Below are positions 8,069 through 12,016 of a stretch of 12,016 nucleotides of DNA, one piece after another. A program made the translations under genes and the position numbers. Position 1 is the stretch's first letter. Each line of letters begins with the position of its first letter. The notes under the pieces were generated by a model. That model did no database searches. It was not told the DNA's origin and worked only from the letters and a program-made list of their open reading frames with translations. This DNA comes from a bacterium UBA1790 (GTDB lineage Bacteria; Bacteroidota; Bacteroidia; Bacteroidales; Muribaculaceae): contig DCGA01000119.1 of assembly GCA_002314465.1 (NCBI GenBank), positions 273 through 12,288 of the forward strand, in the 5' to 3' direction.

Positions 8069-8542
8069 ATGAAAAGACTATTTATAATGGTTGCAGCGAT
8101 AGCCATGATGGCGGGCTGCACCAATGCACAGAACAACGAACAGGCAGCCGCTCCCGCTCCTGCCGAACAAGAGCAACCTACAGCCAAAGTGACCGAGATA
8201 AGCCAGGACCAATTTGCCGAACTCGTATCGGACTATACCACAGGCACATGGAAGATGAAGAGCGACAAACCCGTGATTGTAGACTTCAACGCAACATGGT
8301 GCGGTCCTTGCAAACGCCTCGCTCCCATCCTTGAGGAACTCGCCCAGGAATATGACGGCAAGGTAGTGTTCTACAGCATTGACGTAGACAAAAACAAACC
8401 CCTTGCCAAGTCATTCGGTGTGCGCAGTATTCCCATGCTGCTCCTGTGTCCCGTGGAGGGTGAGCCCGAGCAGATTGTAGGTCTTTATCCCAAAGAAGAA
8501 CTCGTAAAAGCCATTGAGTACGTGCTTTCAAAGAAGGAATAA
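8069..8542 (+). CDS. Thioredoxin-fold lipoprotein
   Basis: A 157-residue exported thiol-disulfide protein. The ATG at 8069 gives a compact lipoprotein signal peptide with lipobox MAGC (Cys17). The TTG six bases earlier (8063) would extend it by two residues and is less likely. Residues 18-40 are an Ala/Pro/Glu/Gln-rich linker that would space the domain from the membrane. The thioredoxin domain (about 43-157) has the active site WCGPC (Cys78, Cys81) after VDFNAT and the cis-proline loop SIP (Pro122), so it should be redox-active. A third cysteine (Cys127) lies just after the cis-Pro loop. Likely role: reduction or isomerisation of envelope disulfides; the partner is unknown. It follows the DUF4301 gene closely and ends in a strong terminator. 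Confidence 0.9.
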   Translation: MKRLFIMVAAIAMMAGCTNAQNNEQAAAPAPAEQEQPTAKVTEISQDQFAELVSDYTTGTWKMKSDKPVIVDFNATWCGPCKRLAPILEELAQEYDGKVVFYSIDVDKNKPLAKSFGVRSIPMLLLCPVEGEPEQIVGLYPKEELVKAIEYVLSKKE

Positions 8543-8570
8543 AAAAGACGAGCGAGTAAACGACACAGAT

Positions 8571-8615
8571 TCCCCACACACCGACGCAAGAGTGAAGGTG
8601 TGTGGGGATTTTTTT
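8571..8615 (+). terminator. Terminator of the DUF4301-thioredoxin transcript
   Basis: A 12-bp perfect stem, TCCCCACACACC (8571-8582) with GGTGTGTGGGGA (8597-8608), a 14-base loop and a run of seven T (8609-8615). It lies 29 bases after the thioredoxin stop codon. On the minus strand no T-run follows it, so it acts mainly in the plus direction. Confidence 0.92.
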
Positions 8616-8638
8616 CAATAATGGGAAATATAGTGGAT

Positions 8639-8716
8639 GGCAACGAAAGAATCGTTGCCCACAATGGCCCATTAACGGGGCATTGCGAGGGGGCGGACGG
8701 CGCAAGGGCGTCGTCC
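8639..8716. repeat. Cluster of three adjacent palindromes (REP-like intergenic element)
   Basis: Three hairpins stand in a row between convergent genes: GGCAACGA/TCGTTGCC (8639-8646, 8652-8659, 5-base loop); CAATGGCCC/GGGGCATTG (8662-8670, 8677-8685, one mismatch); and GGACGGCGC/GCGTCGTCC (8695-8703, 8708-8716, loop AAGG, one G-U pair), followed by CTACAG. The last resembles the dispersed GC-rich intergenic palindromes common in Bacteroidales genomes. It may also serve as the 3' end of the cca-WYL transcript, though no T-run is present. Confidence 0.55.
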
Positions 8717-8757
8717 CTACAGAGAGGCGAATGGTGAGGAAGTGAGGGGATGAGGCT

Positions 8758-9777
8758 CTAAACCGATTCGTAGAGGGCGGCGCCGTCCTTGTACTTTTCC
8801 CTCATGCAATCGACTACCGACTGCGGATAAGTGATTATCACACCGGGGCCGTAGGACATAAAGACAGAGTACATCTCAAAGTTTACCACTACCTCAATCT
8901 GGAATGTACAACTGCCGTCTTCAAGGTTTTCACTAAGCAGTTGTTGTGAAGAATGAAGCGGTTTTGTCTTAATGTAATTGCTTTGCTCTTTATTAGCCCA
9001 AAACCTTACCACACTGGGGCGTTGGTTGATACCCTTAGTCACCCCTATCACATCGTCAAAGAAGCGCTCGGTATCGAACTCGGGTTTGTCGCGGAAAGGC
9101 ACATCCACAGGTTCAACGCTGACAATGCGGTCTAAGGCAAGGTTAGACAAATGCAGGTTAGATGCCTCGGCACCAAACAAGAACCAACGGTTACGGAACT
9201 CCTTAAGCAAATAAGGGCAGAAGATGTACTCGGTAGGTTCCTGTGCATTGAACGACTGGTAGAGGATGCGAACCGTCTGCTTGTGCGCAATATAGTTGTA
9301 AAGCGGATTGAGTAATTTTAAGCCCTTGAGGGTGGGCACGCTGTCGAAGTGGATAATCGGTTTGCGCTGCGTTTTGCTGATGGCAAGCTTATCCTGCAAA
9401 CGACGCACAATATCGGCCATCTCGGAGAACTGCTCAAAGTCCTCAAGTTGGCGCAACATATCCACCGCCTCCTGCATCACCTCGTAATCGTTGTGCGACA
9501 GGGGCATGTTGGTGATGGAATAGCCATCCTCGGCATATCGGTAATACTTGTGGTCGTACACTTCGATGGGGGCATTGTATCCCAGTTTATCGGAGCGCAT
9601 CATCTGGATATCGCCCTGGACGGTACGCACCGAAACGCCCTTGCGAATGCCCTCCATCTCGTAGAGGGCTTCGCTGCAGGCATCTACAAGGTCGTCGAGA
9701 GTCCAACGACTGTACTTGTTGCGCAGACAGTTGTCAATAGTCTTGTAGCGTATAAGCGCATTTTTATTAGCAGGCAT
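8758..9777 (-). CDS. WYL-domain transcriptional regulator with N-terminal HTH
   Basis: A 339-residue predicted DNA-binding regulator. Residues about 5-60 form the HTH segment (RYKTIDNCLRN, TLDDLVDAC, SVRTVQGDIQMMR). A linker follows. The WYL domain (about 155-225) contains ILYQSF and NRWFLFGA (196-203), where the signature Trp-Tyr-Leu is Trp-Phe-Leu. The C-terminal WCX-like extension (about 255-339) ends with YGPGVIITYPQSVVDCM. WYL domains are thought to sense ligands, including nucleic acids or nucleotides, and often control DNA-damage or defence genes; the target here is unknown. It starts 10 bases after the cca stop codon and lacks its own visible promoter or SD, so it probably depends on the cca transcript. 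It ends in TAG. Confidence 0.9.
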   Translation of the reverse strand: MPANKNALIRYKTIDNCLRNKYSRWTLDDLVDACSEALYEMEGIRKGVSVRTVQGDIQMMRSDKLGYNAPIEVYDHKYYRYAEDGYSITNMPLSHNDYEVMQEAVDMLRQLEDFEQFSEMADIVRRLQDKLAISKTQRKPIIHFDSVPTLKGLKLLNPLYNYIAHKQTVRILYQSFNAQEPTEYIFCPYLLKEFRNRWFLFGAEASNLHLSNLALDRIVSVEPVDVPFRDKPEFDTERFFDDVIGVTKGINQRPSVVRFWANKEQSNYIKTKPLHSSQQLLSENLEDGSCTFQIEVVVNFEMYSVFMSYGPGVIITYPQSVVDCMREKYKDGAALYESV

Positions 9778-9787
9778 AATTCATTTT

Positions 9788-11194
9788 TTAAATTGTTCTT
9801 GTTTTGTAACCCATGAGGCACTTAGTCCAGCTGTCCTTGTCTCGCAAGGGGTCAACGTATGCGAGTTTAAGGATATAACCAAGACAGTCCTTTACTGCAG
9901 GGCCCGGGGCAATGCCCTTGAGTTGCATTATCTCCTTACCGGAGAATGGTAACTTGAAGCCGAACATCGCCGAACCTTCCTGTTTCATCTGCTCGGTACA
10001 CTCAATGATGCGTTGCACCTGACCGCGAAGGCAATAGCCCTCGGCGTGCGACATGTTGTCGGCATCGATGAGCAGCAAGAGTTGGCCGAATCGTTCCTCT
10101 GACTGACAGGCATATTGCAGTTTGCGCAAGTGCTTTGGTTTCATGAGCGAGAGGTCGTCGCCCCACTGCTTTGATGCCATGTGGTGGCCAACAAGGAACT
10201 GTACCTGACGAATGAAATCCAAAGGATACTTCAACCTGCGCAAGATTGCATCAGCCATACGAGCCGACTCCATCTCGTGCTGGAGGAAGTGCACCCTGCC
10301 ATCCTCACCCACGCTACGCGTGCGAACCTTACCTATATCGTGCAACAAGGCGGCAATGCGAAGTAGCAGATCATCCGACCGAAGCGTTTCAAGCACCTTC
10401 ATGGTGTGTTCCCACACAGTACCGAAGTGATACTTGTTCTGGGTCATACCGTATGTTTCCTCAAGTTCGGGTATCACGAATCGCATGGCTCCGGTTGAAC
10501 GAAGCAATTCCATAGCCTGCACAGGATGGTCGCATGTGAGCATCTTGGAGAATTCATCGCGAATGCGCTCAACCGAGATAATCTCTAAACGCTTTACATT
10601 ACGGAGCATACCCTCGTAAGTTTCCTTTTCGATTTCCCATCCGTAGCGGGATGCAAACCTGATGCATCGCAGAATGCGCAACGGGTCATCATCATAGGTA
10701 ATATCAGGGTCAAGCGGTGTGCGGATAACCTTGTTGCGAATATCCTCCACACCGTGGCCGGTAACGTCGACGAGTTCACCGGTAGAGATGTTGATGTCAA
10801 GGCTGTTGATAGTCAAGTCACGCCTGAAGCTGTCGTCTTCGATGGTGCCGTGCACAACCTCTGGTTTGCGGCTTGTGCGGTCGGGGTATTTTTCTTTGCG
10901 GGTCTGGACGCACTCCAGTTCAACATCGGGAAACTCCTTCAACTGAAACATGGCAGTGCCGAAACCCTCGAATACAACAGGCGCATGCATGGTGTAACCT
11001 TGATTATACATCCACTCCACAAAGCGAATGCCACCGTTGGGCAAGTCAATCACCATATCAATGTCCTTAATCTCGAGTCCCATCAACTCATCGCGTACAC
11101 ATCCACCGACGACAAATACATGGCCCTGCCACTCGGTATCCTTGATGATATCACGGATGAATTGGCGAATTTCAATGTACTGTTCACGTTTCAT
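9788..11194 (-). CDS. cca: CCA tRNA nucleotidyltransferase with HD domain
   Basis: Adds or repairs the 3'-CCA end of tRNAs using CTP and ATP, in the cytoplasm. The 468-residue protein has a class II nucleotidyltransferase head: VVGGCVRDELMG (28-39), catalytic DxD (Asp44, Asp46 in KDIDMVID), FRRDLTINSL (123-132) with GELVDVTGHGVEDI, and the template region YDDDPLRILRCIRFASR (167-183). A neck/body follows, then an HD phosphohydrolase domain with His263, LLHDIGK (284-290) and GHHM (336-339). This is the normal Bacteroidetes form and length. A poly(A) polymerase is a weaker alternative. It is the first gene of the minus-strand pair with the WYL regulator. Its start has no SD (AACTCAAA before the ATG). 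Confidence 0.93.
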   Translation of the reverse strand: MKREQYIEIRQFIRDIIKDTEWQGHVFVVGGCVRDELMGLEIKDIDMVIDLPNGGIRFVEWMYNQGYTMHAPVVFEGFGTAMFQLKEFPDVELECVQTRKEKYPDRTSRKPEVVHGTIEDDSFRRDLTINSLDINISTGELVDVTGHGVEDIRNKVIRTPLDPDITYDDDPLRILRCIRFASRYGWEIEKETYEGMLRNVKRLEIISVERIRDEFSKMLTCDHPVQAMELLRSTGAMRFVIPELEETYGMTQNKYHFGTVWEHTMKVLETLRSDDLLLRIAALLHDIGKVRTRSVGEDGRVHFLQHEMESARMADAILRRLKYPLDFIRQVQFLVGHHMASKQWGDDLSLMKPKHLRKLQYACQSEERFGQLLLLIDADNMSHAEGYCLRGQVQRIIECTEQMKQEGSAMFGFKLPFSGKEIMQLKGIAPGPAVKDCLGYILKLAYVDPLRDKDSWTKCLMGYKTRTI

Positions 11195-11232
11195 TTTGAG
11201 TTGAATTTATAAATAATTGATTAATACGGCTG

Positions 11233-11240
11233 CAAAGTTA
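11233..11240 (-). promoter_or_regulatory. Candidate cca -7 promoter element
   Basis: Minus-strand TAACTTTG (then CA) is a perfect TAnnTTTG box, 38 bases upstream of the cca ATG. It has the same ten-base core, TAACTTTGCA, as the rpsF promoter. No TTTG lies 19-21 bases further upstream, so the -33 box is weak or absent. Confidence 0.55.
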
Positions 11241-11416
11241 CGAAATAACTACGCAATCTATTTGCGCAGTCAAAATAAAAATGAAAAAAAAGGTCATTTT
11301 TCTAAAAAAAGGGGTGAAAAATGCTATTGCGACACAAAAATGTCGAAATAAAGCAACGACAGTTATCTTGCAAAAAGGGCAAAAACACTGATTTATAGAA
11401 AATAAAGGTAGAAAAG

Positions 11417-11448
11417 TTTGGTGGGGTGAGAGATTTTTAGTAACTTTG
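11417..11448 (+). promoter_or_regulatory. rpsF-rpsR promoter
   Basis: This is a textbook Bacteroidetes promoter: a -33 TTTG (11417-11420), a 20-base spacer, and the -7 box TAACTTTG (11441-11448). Transcription should start a few bases downstream, leaving an AT-rich leader of about 40-45 bases before the rpsF ATG. Confidence 0.82.
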
Positions 11449-11497
11449 CAACGCTTTTTGGAGCAAATTTTACTAATTTATTAATTTTAAACGTTTT

Positions 11498-11833
11498 ATG
11501 AATCATTACGAAACCGTTTTCATTTTAACTCCCGTTTTGTCTGATGTTCAGATGAAGGAAGCGGTAGAAAAGTTCAAGACAGTACTCACCGACAACGGTG
11601 CTGCTATTGTTAACGAAGAGAACTGGGGTCTGCGCAAGCTCGCTTATCCCATCGAGAAGAAATCTACCGGTTTTTACACTCTCATCGAGTTTGATGCTGA
11701 GCCCACAATCGTAGCAAAGCTTGAGACAGCTTATCGCCGCGACGAGAAAGTTATCCGTTTCCTTACCTTCCGCAACGACAAGTTCGCTGCTGAGTACGCT
11801 GCAAAGCGTCGTAGCCTGAAGAAGGCTGCCTAG
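11498..11833 (+). CDS. rpsF: 30S ribosomal protein bS6, ended by an in-frame TAG before its usual tail
   Basis: Binds 16S rRNA with bS18 on the platform of the small subunit. The 111-residue product starts [12 protein letters not shown] and contains the S6 core: [19 protein letters not shown] and [12 protein letters not shown] (the RNA/bS18-contacting strand and helix), ending RRSLKKAA. The reading frame does not stop being protein-like there. After TAG (11831-11833) come 17 sense codons, EAAAAAPAEEAQTETNA, and then TAA (11885-11887). Such an acidic Ala/Glu tail is typical of Bacteroidetes bS6. A single base change (for example GAG to TAG) is the simplest cause; the folded core is complete. 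No SD precedes the ATG. It heads the rpsF-rpsR operon. Confidence 0.95.
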   Translation: MNHYETVFILTPVLSDVQMKEAVEKFKTVLTDNGAAIVNEENWGLRKLAYPIEKKSTGFYTLIEFDAEPTIVAKLETAYRRDEKVIRFLTFRNDKFAAEYAAKRRSLKKAA

Positions 11834-11887
11834 GAGGCTGCAGCTGCTGCCCCCGCTGAGGAAGCACAAACAGAAACCAACGCATAA
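11834..11887 (+). other. In-frame bS6 C-terminal tail codons beyond the TAG stop
   Basis: Seventeen codons plus TAA continue exactly in the rpsF frame and encode an Ala/Pro/Glu-rich tail like that of related bS6 proteins. The segment would be translated only by amber readthrough or suppression. Otherwise it is a very recent 3' pseudo-extension. The stop context is TAG followed by GAGG. Confidence 0.7.
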
Positions 11888-11892
11888 ATTAA

Positions 11893-11898
11893 GAGGAG
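11893..11898 (+). promoter_or_regulatory. Strong Shine-Dalgarno sequence of rpsR
   Basis: GAGGAG lies 8 bases before the rpsR ATG (11907), an optimal arrangement. It contrasts with rpsF, cca, the DUF4301 gene and others in this window, which have none. It decides the rpsR start. Confidence 0.8.
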
Positions 11899-11906
11899 AA
11901 ACAATC

Positions 11907-12016
11907 ATGGCACAAGCACAAAGTGAAATCCGCTATTTGACTCCGCTTTCAGTGGACAACAAGAAGAAGAAATATTGCCGTTTCAAGAGAAGCGGTATCA
12001 AGTATATCGACTACAA
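11907..12016 (+). CDS. rpsR: 30S ribosomal protein bS18, N-terminal part (cut by window end)
   Basis: bS18 pairs with bS6 on the 30S platform. The visible 36 codons start MAQAQSEIRYLTPLSV and continue KKKKYCRFKRSGIKYIDY, with the conserved YCRFK and IKYIDY segments of bS18. The gene starts 19 bases after the TAA that would end a full-length rpsF (73 bases after the TAG), in the rpsF-rpsR(-rplI) order expected in Bacteroidetes. The 3' half lies outside the window. Confidence 0.95.
   Translation, partial: MAQAQSEIRYLTPLSVDNKKKKYCRFKRSGIKYIDY

Larger units (their letters stand above)
11195..11497. other. Divergent intergenic region between cca and rpsF
   Basis: These 303 bases are AT-rich and carry no convincing ORF or RNA gene. 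They hold the cca -7 box, the rpsF promoter, several A-runs (for example 11282-11291) and a small 5-bp hairpin CGACA/TGTCG (11330-11345). I do not see the CCG-containing S6:S18-binding leader known from rpsF mRNAs of other phyla in the short rpsF 5' UTR. Confidence 0.6.

Noticed and set aside
7111..8187. 358-codon minus-strand ORF opposite the DUF4301 and thioredoxin genes
   Set aside because: It is antisense shadow coding, Cys/Val/Leu-rich without motifs, and spans two real genes and their spacer.
8540..8757. Open frame beyond the TAG stop of the WYL gene, considered as amber recoding like rpsF
   Set aside because: The continuation runs through palindromes and a strong terminator and reads as Pro/Ser/Leu-rich noise, so it gives no support for genome-wide TAG reassignment.
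10754..11212. 152-codon plus-strand ORF opposite cca
   Set aside because: It is antisense to the catalytic head of cca and carries no recognisable domain.
11449..11497. S6:S18-binding leader motif in the rpsF 5' UTR
   Set aside because: The leader is short and AT-rich, without the CCG bulge and paired arms expected of that motif.

Overview
This 12,016-base window is chromosomal DNA from a member of the Bacteroidales, most likely a gut commensal of the Muribaculaceae/Prevotella type (family-level placement is inference). The evidence is Bacteroidetes-type promoter cores (TAnnTTTG), mostly no Shine-Dalgarno sequence before genes, the rpsF-rpsR order, a DUF4301 protein, and a long RelA/SpoT protein with a degenerate hydrolase domain. 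Most genes are ordinary housekeeping genes with a consistent, fairly GC-rich codon style.

Layout. Bases 1-1620 hold the C-terminal 60% of pyruvate, phosphate dikinase, closed by a strong terminator. Bases 1681-2460 form a small AT-richer accessory patch: an 11-bp palindrome, then an orphan gene (1802-2338) for a phage/mobile-element-type barnase/colicin E5-like (PBECR/DUF3519) domain, and then a 45-codon open segment in another frame that looks like its broken-off end. Bases 2510-4105 encode a lipoprotein 5'-nucleotidase. It converges, across a bidirectional terminator, on a minus-strand relA-like (p)ppGpp synthetase (4204-6414). Divergent from relA is a plus-strand pair: a DUF4301 protein (6538-8052) and a thioredoxin-fold lipoprotein (8069-8542), ending in a strong terminator. 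A palindrome-rich spacer follows (8616-8757). The minus-strand pair cca (tRNA nucleotidyltransferase, 9788-11194) and a WYL-domain regulator (8758-9777) are 10 bases apart and probably co-transcribed. A 303-base divergent promoter region then leads to the ribosomal protein operon rpsF (11498-11833) and rpsR (from 11907, cut by the window end).

Most notable points. (1) rpsF ends at an in-frame TAG, after which 17 more sense codons encode a typical Ala/Glu-rich bS6 tail ending in TAA. (2) rpsR has a strong Shine-Dalgarno sequence, rare in this phylum and suggestive of autoregulation through the anti-SD pocket that bS6 and bS18 help to build. (3) The RelA protein has lost the HD hydrolase motif but keeps the RxKD synthetase motif usual in bifunctional enzymes. 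(4) The DUF4301 protein carries motifs that resemble a sugar-nucleotidyltransferase core. (5) The PBECR gene looks like a mobile-element remnant with a frameshift at an A6 run. No tRNA, rRNA, CRISPR array or intact transposon was seen.
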